Origin: Salinisphaera japonica YTM-1
GTDB taxonomy: Bacteria; Pseudomonadota; Gammaproteobacteria; Nevskiales; Salinisphaeraceae
NCBI RefSeq assembly: GCF_003788585.1
Contig: NZ_AYKG01000001.1
Span: forward strand, 62,001 to 126,000
Direction of reading: 5' to 3'
DNA length: 64,000 bases
The notes beneath the pieces are model-generated. The model searched no databases. It was not told the origin of the DNA and worked only from the letters and a program-made list of their open reading frames with translations. Of this stretch, positions 1 to 8,187 are shown piece by piece (position 1 is the first letter of the stretch; the number at the start of each line of letters is the position of its first letter). A program made the translations under genes and the position numbers.

Positions 1-152
1 CCCGCCGGCCCGGCCACATTACGCGCCACCGCGAGCTGTGCGGTGACCTGCGTGTTGTTCTCCTGAATATCGAAATCCAGGGCTACCGTATCCACGAGAT
101 AGGCCGGCGGCCGGTAGTCCAGCCGGTACTGTCGCTGCGGCTGATCCGTCAT
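1..152 (-). CDS. pepN: Aminopeptidase N, N-terminal fragment (cut by window edge)
   Basis: Only the first 50 codons are present. They read MTDQPQRQYRLDYRPPAYLV and continue with DTVALDFDIQENNTQVTAQL. This matches the start of gammaproteobacterial PepN, the M1-family zinc aminopeptidase that trims cytosolic peptides (E. coli begins with a similar YRHDYRAPDY...DLTFDL pattern). The zinc-binding HExxH region lies outside the window. The ATG is at 152-150, 34 nt after the stop of the upstream KAS III-like gene on the same strand, so the two may be cotranscribed. The identification rests on N-terminal similarity alone. Confidence 0.85.
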   Translation of the reverse strand, partial: MTDQPQRQYRLDYRPPAYLVDTVALDFDIQENNTQVTAQLAVARNVAGPA

Positions 153-186
153 AGCATGCTCTGTCGAAGGGTTTGAAAGACTGGCG

Positions 187-1308
187 TTACCGACGCTTCA
201 AGATCACGCTGCCGGCCGAGTAGCCGGCGCCGAAGCCGGCCATCACGCCGATCTCGCCGGCGGCCAGATCGGCGGCGTACTTGTGCAGCACGATGACCGG
301 AGAGGCCGAACTGGTGTTGCCATACTCGGCAAACACGCCCGGCAGTTCGTGGCTTTCGGCGCTGCGACCCAGTACGCGTTTGGCGATCAGCGTGTTCATG
401 TTGATATTGGCCTGATGCAGCCACAGCCGCCTGACATCCTCGGCGGCCAGGCCGTGCTCGGCCAGGTGATCGATGATCATCTCGGCGACCATCGGGCCTA
501 CGTCCTTGAATACGCGCCGCCCGTTCTGGACGAACAGCCGGTCGGCGTCGCTGCGGGTCTCGGTTTCCGAGCGGTTCAAGAAGCCGAAGTTGTTACGGAT
601 ATTGTTCGAGAACTTCGTCTGCAGATGCGTGCCCAGCACGTCAAAGCCCTGCCCGGGCCGCACGTCATCGGCGTGTTCGAGCAGTGCAGCGGTACATACG
701 TCACCGAAGATGAAATGACTGTCGCGATCCCGAAAATTCAGGTGCGCGGTACAGATTTCCGGGTTGACCATCAGCACGCGCCGCGCGGTACCGGCGCGGA
801 TCATGTCGGCGCCGGTCTGGATACCGAAGGCCGCCGAGGCACAGGCCACGTTCAGATCGAAACCGAACGCCCCACCGCCGAGATATTCCTGCACCTCGAC
901 CGCCAATGCCGGATACGGCCGCGGCAGATTGGAACAGGCCACGAGGATCGCATCGACTTCATCGGCGCGCCGCCCCGCGCTTTTCAGACAATCGTCGATT
1001 GCGGCCAGGGCCATCTCGCACTGGATCGACGGCTCGTCGTTGCCGCGCGTTCTAATCTGCGGGTGCATGACGTCCGGATCCAGGATCCCGGCCTTGTCCA
1101 CCACATAGCGGGATTCGATACCCGACGCCTTGGTGATGAATTCGGCGTTCGAATGCGACAGCGGTGCCTTCTGCCCGGCTGCGATCTCGTCGGCGTGTGC
1201 CGCGTTGTAACGATCGACATAAGCGTTGAACGAGACCACGAGCTCTTCGTTGGATATCGACTCGGGCGGGTTGTACAGCCCTGTGGCCGACAGTACGACT
1301 TGATTCAC
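187..1308 (-). CDS. Beta-ketoacyl-ACP synthase III-like condensing enzyme (PA3286/FabH2 type)
   Basis: This is a 373-residue thiolase-fold condensing enzyme. The Cys-His-Asn triad is readable: Cys156 in NVACASAAFG, His298 in LWLHQANIN and Asn331 in EYGNTSSASP. It is about 50 residues longer than housekeeping FabH (about 317 aa). Its N-terminus (TGLYNPPESISNEELV) resembles the P. aeruginosa PA3286 group, which condenses medium-chain acyl-CoA from beta-oxidation with malonyl-ACP and so feeds degradation products into fatty acid synthesis. The start is GTG at 1308, with AGGAG 8 nt upstream. Substrate specificity is inferred from family resemblance. A general FabH or OleA-like role cannot be excluded from sequence alone. 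Confidence 0.85.
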   Translation of the reverse strand: MNQVVLSATGLYNPPESISNEELVVSFNAYVDRYNAAHADEIAAGQKAPLSHSNAEFITKASGIESRYVVDKAGILDPDVMHPQIRTRGNDEPSIQCEMALAAIDDCLKSAGRRADEVDAILVACSNLPRPYPALAVEVQEYLGGGAFGFDLNVACASAAFGIQTGADMIRAGTARRVLMVNPEICTAHLNFRDRDSHFIFGDVCTAALLEHADDVRPGQGFDVLGTHLQTKFSNNIRNNFGFLNRSETETRSDADRLFVQNGRRVFKDVGPMVAEMIIDHLAEHGLAAEDVRRLWLHQANINMNTLIAKRVLGRSAESHELPGVFAEYGNTSSASPVIVLHKYAADLAAGEIGVMAGFGAGYSAGSVILKRR

Positions 1309-1384
1309 GCTGATGCTCCTCGTTCGGCTAATTCTTGTGCGGGCGTCATTCTGGCCCGGCCCTCTCGGACCGACAATAGCGCGA

Positions 1385-2827
1385 TCAAGCGCTCATGCCG
1401 GTTTCACGCAGCGCGCGGTCGATGAACGGCACGACGTTTTGCTCGTGTCGAACCGACAGATGCGAGCCGTCATACCATTGCATATGACATTCATCCCAGT
1501 GACGCCAGAGCGCCGACGGCTGCTCGGGCGAGATCAGCTGATCGGCCGTGGCGGCAAAAATATAGCGCCGCTCGCGCGGCACCCGGCACGGCATGGCCAG
1601 CGGCGAGACCGCGCCCATGCGCGCGTTGACCGAATCCACCGACAAGCCACATGCCTCCAGATAGTCGGCGTGCGCGGTGGGCAAGTGTTGCCACAGCGTG
1701 GCCGGGATATCGGTCATCGGGATACCGGCGATCACGCAGGCCAGATCCGGCTCGAAGCAGGACAACAGCGCGGCGTGATAGCCGCCCAGCGAATAACCCA
1801 GCACGCCGATCCGAGCGTCTGGATCCTGCTCGCGAATCCAGGCGATACAGCTGCGCAGATCACACAGCGCCTGGGCCTGGGCATGCACCAGATCACCCAG
1901 CGGGCCGTCGAGAAACCGCCCACCGGTCAGAAACGTGGCGCGTCGCGGCCCGTGTAGCGGCAGAATCGGCATCATCAGGTTCATGCCCATGCGGCCATGC
2001 AGCTTGGGCACGTCGAACAGCTGAAAATCGATCGCCCCATGCCCCATGCGGTAGCCGTGTACGCAGAGCAGCCAGGGCTGGCCGGCGGTTTTGTCGCTGC
2101 GTACCACGCGGGCACGCATCAGGCGATTGGCCTTGTGATCGGCCCAGCGTGTCGCGCCGGGCCAAGCGGTCTCCGGGGCATAGGCTGAAGGTGCGGTCAG
2201 CCATTCATACGCCACCCCGGCCGTCTTGGCGTGCTTGATACGCGGGGCTTCGCCAAAGACACGCGGGGTGGCGTGCATCGCGGCCGGCCGCTCCAGCCAG
2301 CCGTCGCGCGCGGCCAGATCGCCCCAGGCGCGCAGCTCGGCCACATCCTGGTTCACGGCCTTGCCGCGCGGGACACGGGCACAGTTGACGAAAAAACCCA
2401 GCAAGGCGCCATCGCCGGCCACCTTGTTGATCAGTGCCAGTTTGCGGGTTGGCGGCTCGATGCCCGGTGGCACCGGATGCTGTACCCGCAGCGCCCAGCC
2501 CGCGATCAGATACGTCGCGATCCCGCCGGCCAGAAGGACGACAAACACCAGCCAGCCCACCCAATAGCCAACGATCAGCGCGAGCAGTGCACTCACCGGG
2601 CCGGTCAGAGCCATGTGATAAAGCAGCTGTCGATCGCCGGCGTAGAGGAACTGCCCGGACCCGGTCGCGATGAGCACGACCCCCGGCACGGTGCCGACAA
2701 TCGCGACCCACCAGGGCGCGGTCCAGCAGCTGGCAAGCCAGACGATGCCCACCGCGAGCACCACGATGGCCGATTTGAAGCGCCGCGGCTGCCAGCGCAT
2801 CGGCGACGGATCGGGTAAAGACTGCAT
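1385..2827 (-). CDS. Membrane-anchored alpha/beta hydrolase family protein
   Basis: The protein has 480 residues with two parts. Residues 18-110 carry three to four hydrophobic segments (for example FKSAIVVLAVGIVWLASCW and LLALIVGYWVGWLVFVVLLA). The rest is an alpha/beta-hydrolase domain with nucleophile Ser346 in GVLGYSLGGY, a likely acid at Asp429 (ATADQLIS) and His456 (DGSHLSVRH). An HGYRMGH segment near residue 257 would form the oxyanion region. The domain probably faces the cytoplasm or periplasm from a membrane anchor. The ATG at 2827 shares one base with the stop of the upstream small membrane gene (TGATG), indicating translational coupling. The open frame extends further upstream, but this start gives the sensible N-terminus. 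The substrate is unknown. Confidence 0.75.
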   Translation of the reverse strand: MQSLPDPSPMRWQPRRFKSAIVVLAVGIVWLASCWTAPWWVAIVGTVPGVVLIATGSGQFLYAGDRQLLYHMALTGPVSALLALIVGYWVGWLVFVVLLAGGIATYLIAGWALRVQHPVPPGIEPPTRKLALINKVAGDGALLGFFVNCARVPRGKAVNQDVAELRAWGDLAARDGWLERPAAMHATPRVFGEAPRIKHAKTAGVAYEWLTAPSAYAPETAWPGATRWADHKANRLMRARVVRSDKTAGQPWLLCVHGYRMGHGAIDFQLFDVPKLHGRMGMNLMMPILPLHGPRRATFLTGGRFLDGPLGDLVHAQAQALCDLRSCIAWIREQDPDARIGVLGYSLGGYHAALLSCFEPDLACVIAGIPMTDIPATLWQHLPTAHADYLEACGLSVDSVNARMGAVSPLAMPCRVPRERRYIFAATADQLISPEQPSALWRHWDECHMQWYDGSHLSVRHEQNVVPFIDRALRETGMSA

Positions 2828-3153
2828 CAACGAAGTACCAGGCCGTAGATTAGGGACGCAATCACCGCCAGCAGCAACGTGGCCTCGCCGGCCCAGAGTG
2901 CCGGGTGTCTGCGCTCGAACAGCCAGCTTGCACCCAAAGCGATCAAGAACACCACCAGACCCAACTCGGTCGCGGTGACGATATCGTCCCAACCGGATGG
3001 ATCCGCACCCGGCCCGGCGTGGCCGATGCCCGCGGCCAGACACAGCGCCCCGCCGATCAGCGTGGCCACCAGCGCCAGCCCCGCGATAAGACGGTTGAAC
3101 ACGCGCAGAACAGTCAAACAGGCTCCCGGCCACTTAATGACAGCAGCTGGCAT
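2827..3153 (-). CDS. Small membrane protein of unknown function
   Basis: The protein has up to 108 residues and three predicted hydrophobic helices: around 20-42 (LIAGLALVATLIGGALCLAAG), 64-80 (LGLVVFLIALGASWLF) and 90-107 (ATLLLAVIASLIYGLVL). I do not recognise a family. The ATG at 3153 lacks a clear ribosome site. An in-frame TTG 12 codons later follows GGGAG at 5 nt spacing and would give a 96-residue protein, a plausible alternative start. The stop overlaps the start of the membrane-anchored hydrolase by one base, so the two are likely made together. Confidence 0.55.
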   Translation of the reverse strand: MPAAVIKWPGACLTVLRVFNRLIAGLALVATLIGGALCLAAGIGHAGPGADPSGWDDIVTATELGLVVFLIALGASWLFERRHPALWAGEATLLLAVIASLIYGLVLR

Positions 3154-3189
3154 AGTAGACGCAAATTTTTATCAAGCCCAAGCACCGCG

Positions 3190-3711
3190 ATGTCCGATCA
3201 CTATATGCAGCCGGCCGTCGTCTTCTCACACGGCAAGGAAAGCGGGCCGTGGGGGTCAAAGATCACACGGCTGGCCAAAAGCGCCGAAGCGCTCGGCTAT
3301 CGCGTGGCCTCGATCGATTATCAAGGTGAGGATGATCCGGCCGCGCGTCTCGACAGGCTGTTGGCCCATAATCCACAGGGCACGCCGCTGGTGCTGGTCG
3401 GCTCGTCCATGGGCGGTTATGTGAGCGCGATGGCGGCCGCCCGGCTCAACCCGACCGCCCTGTTTCTCATGGCACCCGCACTGTATATGGACGGCTACCC
3501 CGGGGATCCGGCCGGCTGCCCGCGCGATACCGAAATCGTGCACGGCTGGGACGACGATATCGTGCCGCTGGCGTCCAGCCTTGCCTTTGCCAAACGCCGT
3601 CGTGCCCGCCTGCATCTCGTGGCCGACGGCCACCGGCTGGCCGAATCGCTGGATTTCATTGACGCACTCTTCCGTGCCCAGCTTTTGCGCGTGCGCCCGG
3701 TCGACGATTGA
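3190..3711 (+). CDS. Small alpha/beta hydrolase (YqiA-like)
   Basis: The protein has 173 residues, a minimal alpha/beta-hydrolase fold without a lid. The nucleophile is Ser73 in LVGSSMGGYVS. A probable acid lies in HGWDDDIVP (about residue 122), and the base is His148 in VADGHRL. An SHGKESGPWGSK segment near the N-terminus would be the oxyanion loop. It resembles short esterases of the YqiA type, but the substrate is not inferable. The ATG at 3190 was chosen because upstream in-frame sequence is antisense to the small membrane gene and has no homology-like character. No strong ribosome site is visible. A repeat element starts 18 nt after the stop codon. Confidence 0.75.
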   Translation: MSDHYMQPAVVFSHGKESGPWGSKITRLAKSAEALGYRVASIDYQGEDDPAARLDRLLAHNPQGTPLVLVGSSMGGYVSAMAAARLNPTALFLMAPALYMDGYPGDPAGCPRDTEIVHGWDDDIVPLASSLAFAKRRRARLHLVADGHRLAESLDFIDALFRAQLLRVRPVDD

Positions 3712-3729
3712 TGGCCGGTCGAAAAAATT

Positions 3730-4001
3730 GTCCGCGAATGAACGCGAATATGCGCAAATGAATACAGGCGGTTATCCGCAGATTGACGCCGATGTACGCA
3801 GATGAAAAGAGGAAGGTTCGCAGGCGGATAGATGACGTAACGCTGTGCCCGAAGCGTTACAGACCGATCGAGAAACAAGGCGGGTATTGGAAATCAACGC
3901 TTTGTCGCCATGCCGGACGACAGCTTTCACGCTTGTCTTTCCAATCTTCTCTTCTGTTATCCGCTTTCAATCCGCGGATTATCGTCGTCTCATTTGCCGA
4001 C
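3730..4001. repeat. GTCCGC-bounded inverted-repeat element, copy A
   Basis: The 272-bp element begins GTCCGCGAATGAACGCGAAT and ends CATTTGCCGAC, the imperfect inverse. The left arm is two runs of three roughly 10-nt units: CGCGAATGAA, CGCGAATATG, CGCAAATGAA, then a 14-nt spacer, then CGCAGATTGA, CGCCGATGTA, CGCAGATGAA. The interior shares AGGCGGATAG and GTTACAGA, in the same order and at the same offset, with the copy at 7542. The right end overlaps the last codons of pyrD. Apart from this element the intergenic stretch holds no gene I can support. Confidence 0.8.
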
Positions 4002-5033
4002 CGTCTTCTTTTGATGCGAGGCGTCACGCGCCGCGATGGCCTGGGCGGCCTCGCCCACCAGGCCTGGGCCGCGATAGATGAGCCCGGTATAGAGCTGTAC
4101 CGCGCGGGCGCCGGCGGCGATCTTGGCCGCGGCGTCGGCCCCGCTCATGATGCCGCCCACGCCGATGATCGGGATATCGTCTCCCAGGCGCTCATAAAGC
4201 GCGGCGATCACCTTGTTCGAGGCCTCGCGCACCGGGCGGCCGGATACGCCGCCGGCCTCATCGCGCCAGCGCAGCGCCAATCCGTCGCGCGCGGTCGTGG
4301 TGTTGGTCGCAATCACGCCGTCGATGGCGTGTCGGCGCAGCCGGGCCACGATGGCATCCAGGCCGGCGGCGTCCAGATCCGGAGCAATCTTGACCGCCAG
4401 CGGGACGTAGCGCTTGCGGGTCTCGCACAGCCGGTTGCGCTCGGCGACGATCGCGCCCAGCAGGCTGTCCAGTGCATCGCCGGCCTGCCAGTCACGCAGG
4501 CCGGCGGTATTGGGCGACGAGATATTGATCGTCACGTAGTGTGCCTGGTCATAGACCATCGACAACGCCGTGGTGTAATCGCTGACCGCACGTTCGGGCG
4601 GCGTGGCCTTGTTCTTGCCGATATTGATGCCGATCAGGCCGTCGTAGCGCGCTCCAGCCACGTTCTTGACCAGCGCCGTCGCCCCGGCGTTGTTGAAGCC
4701 GAAACGATTGAGCAGCGCGCGCTGCTCGGGCAGGCGAAACAGCCGCGGCCGGTCGTTGCCGGGCTGCGGCACCGGCGTGACCGTGCCGACTTCGATGAAG
4801 CCGAACCCCATCGCGGCCAGGCCATCGATATGGGCCGCGTTCTTGTCCAGGCCTGCTGCAAGACCAACCGGATTGGCCAGCTCAAGCCCCATCACGGACA
4901 CCGGGCAGGCCGCCACGCGCGTCCCGTAAAGCGCATGCGTCACCGGGCGCGCCCGATCAGCCAGCGCCAGCGTTCGCTCGTGTGCCCGCTCGGCGTCCAT
5001 GGCAAACAGCGCGGGGCGAAGCAACGAATACAT
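3990..5033 (-). CDS. pyrD: Dihydroorotate dehydrogenase, quinone-dependent (class 2)
   Basis: PyrD oxidises dihydroorotate to orotate in pyrimidine synthesis and passes electrons to membrane quinone. The N-terminus, [21 protein letters not shown], is the amphipathic quinone-tunnel helix typical of class 2. The FMN/substrate region includes [18 protein letters not shown]-like [14 protein letters not shown], the catalytic-serine loop [12 protein letters not shown] and GVGGI near the end. The length is 347 residues, against 336 in E. coli. I used the ATG at 5033; an in-frame GTG lies 9 nt upstream. The last codons, including the TGA stop, lie in the right end of repeat copy A, so the C-terminal tail may have been replaced. 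Confidence 0.95.
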   Translation of the reverse strand: MYSLLRPALFAMDAERAHERTLALADRARPVTHALYGTRVAACPVSVMGLELANPVGLAAGLDKNAAHIDGLAAMGFGFIEVGTVTPVPQPGNDRPRLFRLPEQRALLNRFGFNNAGATALVKNVAGARYDGLIGINIGKNKATPPERAVSDYTTALSMVYDQAHYVTINISSPNTAGLRDWQAGDALDSLLGAIVAERNRLCETRKRYVPLAVKIAPDLDAAGLDAIVARLRRHAIDGVIATNTTTARDGLALRWRDEAGGVSGRPVREASNKVIAALYERLGDDIPIIGVGGIMSGADAAAKIAAGARAVQLYTGLIYRGPGLVGEAAQAIAARDASHQKKTVGK

Positions 5034-5116
5034 AGACAACACGGCCGGGAAAAAACACGCCTATTGTGACGCCTTGCCCGGGCCAGCGCACGGCTGAATC
5101 CAAAGCTGCGCGATGC

Positions 5117-5131
5117 GATAATACGGCGATG
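5117..5131 (+). promoter_or_regulatory. Candidate leaderless promoter of dusA
   Basis: The hexamer GATAAT (5117-5122) lies exactly 6 nt before the dusA ATG (5129), so transcription would start at or next to the A of the start codon. No Shine-Dalgarno sequence is present. The -35 region is weak (CTGAAT at 5094, 17-nt spacer). Confidence 0.45.
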
Positions 5132-6154
5132 AGCTTACACGCCACGCAACGCGATATTCCCGCCGGTGCCCGCCTGTCGGTCGCGCCGATGATGGCCTGG
5201 ACAACGCCGGCACAGCGCTATTTCATGCGCCGGCTGACCCGCCATGCGCTGCTGTACACCGAAATGGTCACGACCAAGGCGCTGATCCACGGCGATACCG
5301 AGCGCTTTCTGCGGTTTCATCCCGACGAGCATCCCATCGCCCTGCAGCTGGGCGGTTCCGAGCCCGGCGAGATGGCCCATTGCGCCAGGCTGGCCGAACA
5401 GGCCGGGTTTGATGAGGTCAATATCAATGTCGGCTGCCCGTCGGATCGGGTTCAGAACGGCGCTTTTGGGGCCTGCCTGATGGCCGAGCCCGCGCTGGTT
5501 GCCGATTGCGTGGCGGCGATGAAGGCAGCGGTAGATATTCCGGTCACGGTCAAGACACGAATCGGTATCGATCACCAGGACAGCTATGGGTTCCTGGCTG
5601 ATTTCACGCACCGGATACATGCCGCCGGCGCCCAGCGCCTGATCGTGCATGCGCGCAAGGCCTGGCTGTCGGGCCTGTCGCCCAAGGAAAACCGGGATAT
5701 TCCGCCGCTGGACTATGCGCGGGTGCACCGCCTGGCTGCGGATTTCCCCGACCTGCCCATCAGCATCAACGGTGGCTTCGTCGATCTGGCGGCCAGCCAG
5801 GCACAGCTGGTTCATGTCGACGGTGTGATGATCGGGCGCGAGGCTTACAAGAACCCCTACATCATGGCCGATGTCGACAGACAGTTCTTCGGCACGGCCA
5901 CGCCGCGCGTGACGCGTCATGAGGCGGTGGCGGCCATGCGCGGCTATATCGCTGATCACCTGGCCGCCGGTGGCGCGCTACGCGATATCACGCATCATAT
6001 GCTGGGCCTGTTTCACGGCCAGCCGGGCGGGCGTCGATGGCGACGGACGCTATCCGAGCAGGGCAACCAGGCCGGTGCCGGGCTTGACGTGCTGGACGCG
6101 GCCCTGGCGGCGGTTACGCCAGAACAACCCGCCGAGACGGCCGCCGCCGGCTGA
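5129..6154 (+). CDS. dusA: tRNA-dihydrouridine(20/20a) synthase DusA
   Basis: The protein has 341 residues. It reduces uridine to dihydrouridine in the tRNA D-loop using FMN and NADPH. Visible family motifs are LSVAPMMAWT at the FMN-binding start, ALQLGGSEP, the catalytic cysteine segment NVGCPSDRVQNGAFGACLM, VKTRIGIDHQDSY, LIVHARKAWLSGLSPKENR (a DusA-type signature), and ISINGG plus DGVMIGREAY for phosphate binding. The reading frame is open further upstream, but the ATG at 5129 gives the normal length and sits 6 nt after a -10-like hexamer. It is divergent from pyrD. Confidence 0.95.
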   Translation: MSLHATQRDIPAGARLSVAPMMAWTTPAQRYFMRRLTRHALLYTEMVTTKALIHGDTERFLRFHPDEHPIALQLGGSEPGEMAHCARLAEQAGFDEVNINVGCPSDRVQNGAFGACLMAEPALVADCVAAMKAAVDIPVTVKTRIGIDHQDSYGFLADFTHRIHAAGAQRLIVHARKAWLSGLSPKENRDIPPLDYARVHRLAADFPDLPISINGGFVDLAASQAQLVHVDGVMIGREAYKNPYIMADVDRQFFGTATPRVTRHEAVAAMRGYIADHLAAGGALRDITHHMLGLFHGQPGGRRWRRTLSEQGNQAGAGLDVLDAALAAVTPEQPAETAAAG

Positions 6155-6238
6155 GCTGGCGATCATCGAGGCGCCAGACATAGGCAACAGCGGCTGCCTG
6201 TCGCACAATACGCCCCGCTCATCCTTCAGGACAGATTC

Positions 6239-6724
6239 ATGGTCATCTTTCATACCAACCTCGGCGATATCCATATCGAGGTCGACGAAACCAATGCCCC
6301 GATCACGGCCGAGAACTTTCTGGCCTATGTGCGTGACGGTTTCTATGACGGGGTGATCTTCCATCGCGTGATCGCCGGGTTCGTGGTTCAGGGCGGCGGC
6401 TTCGACGGCGACTTCAACCAGAAACAGACACGCGCGCCGATCAAGAACGAATCCAGCAACGGGCTGGAAAATCGTCGCGGCGCGCTGTCGATGGCCCGCA
6501 CCCAGGATCCGAATTCGGCCACTGCCCAGTTCTTCATCAATCTGGCCGACAACGAGCAGCTCGACGGCATGGGCGCACGCCCCGGCTATGCCGTGTTTGC
6601 CCATGTCACCGAGGGCATGGACGTGGTTGACGCGATCGCTGCCAAGCCGACAGGCGCAGTCGGGCCGTTTCGCCAGGACGTGCCGCAGGACACGGTCGTC
6701 ATCGAATCGGCCGACGTCCGATAG
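6239..6724 (+). CDS. ppiB: Peptidyl-prolyl cis-trans isomerase B (cyclophilin)
   Basis: This is a 161-residue cytoplasmic cyclophilin that speeds proline isomerisation during folding. It has the core motifs FHRVIAGFVVQGG (active-site Arg and Phe) and MARTQDPNSATAQFFIN. There is no signal peptide, which fits PpiB rather than periplasmic PpiA. The ATG at 6239 has AGGA 8 nt upstream. The stop is 14 nt before lpxH, an arrangement also found in Pseudomonas-type genomes, so the two form an operon. Confidence 0.95.
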   Translation: MVIFHTNLGDIHIEVDETNAPITAENFLAYVRDGFYDGVIFHRVIAGFVVQGGGFDGDFNQKQTRAPIKNESSNGLENRRGALSMARTQDPNSATAQFFINLADNEQLDGMGARPGYAVFAHVTEGMDVVDAIAAKPTGAVGPFRQDVPQDTVVIESADVR

Positions 6725-6738
6725 TCAGCGATAGCCCG

Positions 6739-7563
6739 TTGACTGCTCCGTCGCACAGGCCAGAGGCCAGCCCGTGGCCTGACACCACGCACCTGCTGGC
6801 TGACGTGCACCTGACCGGTGACGACACGCCGGCCGCGCGTCGGCTCGCCGGTTATCTGGCCGGCCCGGCCCGTGAGGCCGCGGCGGTTTATATCCTGGGC
6901 GATCTGTTTGATGTCTGGGTCGGCGACGATGTCAGTTTTGAGGCCCACCAAGGCACACTGGACGCCCTGGCCGCGCTGAGTGCGGCCCGCGTGCCGCTGT
7001 ATTTTCAGCGCGGCAATCGTGATTTCGCCGTCGGCACCCGGTTTTTTGCCCATACCGGCGCCCGGCCCCTGGCCGATCCGGTGGTGCACCGGATCGCCGG
7101 CCAGCCTGTCCTTCTGGCCCACGGCGATATCTTCTGTAGCGACGACCTTGCCCATCAGAAGTTCCGGCGGCGCTATACCAATGCAATCTGGCGGGCCCGC
7201 ATGCTCAGGATGCCCGCGGGGCTGCGACGGATGATCGCCCGCAAGGCCCGCGCCCGCTCGCAGGCCAGCAAGCAGCGCAAGGCCGCCGATATCATGGATG
7301 TGAATATCGACACCGTGACCCGTTGGGCACAAGACACAGAAACGTTTCGAATCGTTCACGGTCACGTGCACAAACCGGCCGATCATCGCCACGCCAACGT
7401 GCATCGACACGTACTGGCCGACTGGCGCCCGGATCAGGCCGAAATCCTGACGCTCAGCCGATCAACCATCAGGCGCCGCGCGCTGGATGACGATGGGCGC
7501 TTCTTGGACGAATCGGGTCGGGAGAATGATTCGTCTGATTCGTCCGCGAATGAACGCGAATAG
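6739..7563 (+). CDS. lpxH: UDP-2,3-diacylglucosamine diphosphatase LpxH with repeat-derived C-terminal tail
   Basis: LpxH hydrolyses UDP-2,3-diacylglucosamine to lipid X, a step of lipid A synthesis at the inner membrane. The metallophosphoesterase motifs are in order: LLADVHL, GDLFDVWVGDD, RGNRDF, AHGDIF and HGHVHKPADH. The start is TTG at 6739. No ATG or GTG lies in frame before the first motif, and a stop lies just upstream, so this non-ATG start looks forced. The protein has 274 residues, about 30 more than usual. The excess is a polar C-terminal tail. The last codons (SSANERE and the TAG stop) are read from the left end of repeat copy B, so the original stop has been lost or displaced. 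Confidence 0.9.
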   Translation: MTAPSHRPEASPWPDTTHLLADVHLTGDDTPAARRLAGYLAGPAREAAAVYILGDLFDVWVGDDVSFEAHQGTLDALAALSAARVPLYFQRGNRDFAVGTRFFAHTGARPLADPVVHRIAGQPVLLAHGDIFCSDDLAHQKFRRRYTNAIWRARMLRMPAGLRRMIARKARARSQASKQRKAADIMDVNIDTVTRWAQDTETFRIVHGHVHKPADHRHANVHRHVLADWRPDQAEILTLSRSTIRRRALDDDGRFLDESGRENDSSDSSANERE

Positions 7564-7796
7564 ACGCAAATAAAAAGAAGGCAATCCGCAGATTAACGCC
7601 GATGGACGCTGATTAAGAAGACGATTATGTCCAGGCGGATAGGCCGTCGAGTCGTTGCGCGACCGCGTTACAGAATGAACAGAGAGATCGACGATTTTTT
7701 GAAAAAAAAACGTCCGGCGAGATGATCCAGTAGGTTGCTGGCGTCTTTTGTCGCCCTCTTCTTTTATCCGTCTTTAGTCGGTGTCAATTTGCGGAC
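7542..7796. repeat. GTCCGC-bounded inverted-repeat element, copy B
   Basis: The 255-bp copy starts GTCCGCGAATGAACGCGAAT (7542) and ends TCAATTTGCGGAC (7796). The left arm again has two groups of three decamers: CGCGAATGAA, CGCGAATAGA, CGCAAATAAA, then CGCAGATTAA, CGCCGATGGA, CGCTGATTAA, with a 12-nt spacer. The interior shares AGGCGGATAG and a GTTACAGA block with copy A at matching offsets. The first 22 bases are translated as the end of lpxH. Confidence 0.8.
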
Positions 7797-8172
7797 AGGA
7801 ACTTCTTCCGGGCCGCAATGACTCGCAGGCTGCAGCGCCCGCAAGCCAATCTGCGTCATCTGCGCCACGAGGCTGTCTCTTTTGACGTCGTCCGCAAATG
7901 AACGCGAATTAGCGCAAATGAATACAGACGGTCATCCGCAGATTGTCCAGATTTCACGGATCAAAAACGGTTAGATAAACCGGCCCGTAAGCCAAGAATC
8001 TGTGCCGTCTGCGACCTATCTTCTTCTTTATTCGCGCTTTTTGGCGTTCATTTGCGGACAGGATCTTTTTCCGGGCAGCGACGACTCGCTGGCTGACGCG
8101 CCCGTAAGCAAATCTGCGTCATCTGCGAAATCTGCGGATTGTCTGCTTTTCCATTGCGGTTCATTCGCGGAC
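7797..8172. repeat. Direct duplication of repeat flank plus solo right arm
   Basis: The sequence following copy B (from 7797, beginning AGGAACTTCTTCCGGG and running through CAATCTGCGTCATCTGCG) recurs 263 nt later, after copy C (from 8060, beginning AGGATCTTTTTCCGGG). The second copy continues into a right arm ending GGTTCATTCGCGGAC at 8172. This indicates tandem duplication or stepwise insertion. The 624-nt stretch between lpxH and the DUF455 gene is filled by these repeats, and I see no gene in it. Confidence 0.7.
7890..8059. repeat. GTCCGC-bounded inverted-repeat element, copy C (short)
   Basis: The 170-bp element starts GTCCGCAAATGAACGCGAAT (7890) and ends GGCGTTCATTTGCGGAC (8059). The inverted arms are long, and CGCAAAT and CGCAGAT units are visible. 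It is shorter than copies A and B and lacks their AGGCGGATAG interior block. Confidence 0.75.
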
Positions 8173-8187
8173 GATCGTTCAAACCCG

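Noticed and set aside
3783-5069. Long open frame of 428 codons on the plus strand antisense to pyrD
   Set aside because: It is the shadow of pyrD in GC-rich sequence. The composition (rich in Arg, Gly, Asp, His) and absence of any family motif mark it as spurious.
7542-8172. Possible CRISPR array from the regularly recurring CGCGAAT/CGCAGAT units
   Set aside because: Units are about 10 nt with no unique spacers of 25-40 nt, they occur in inverted orientation at both ends, and no cas gene is present.
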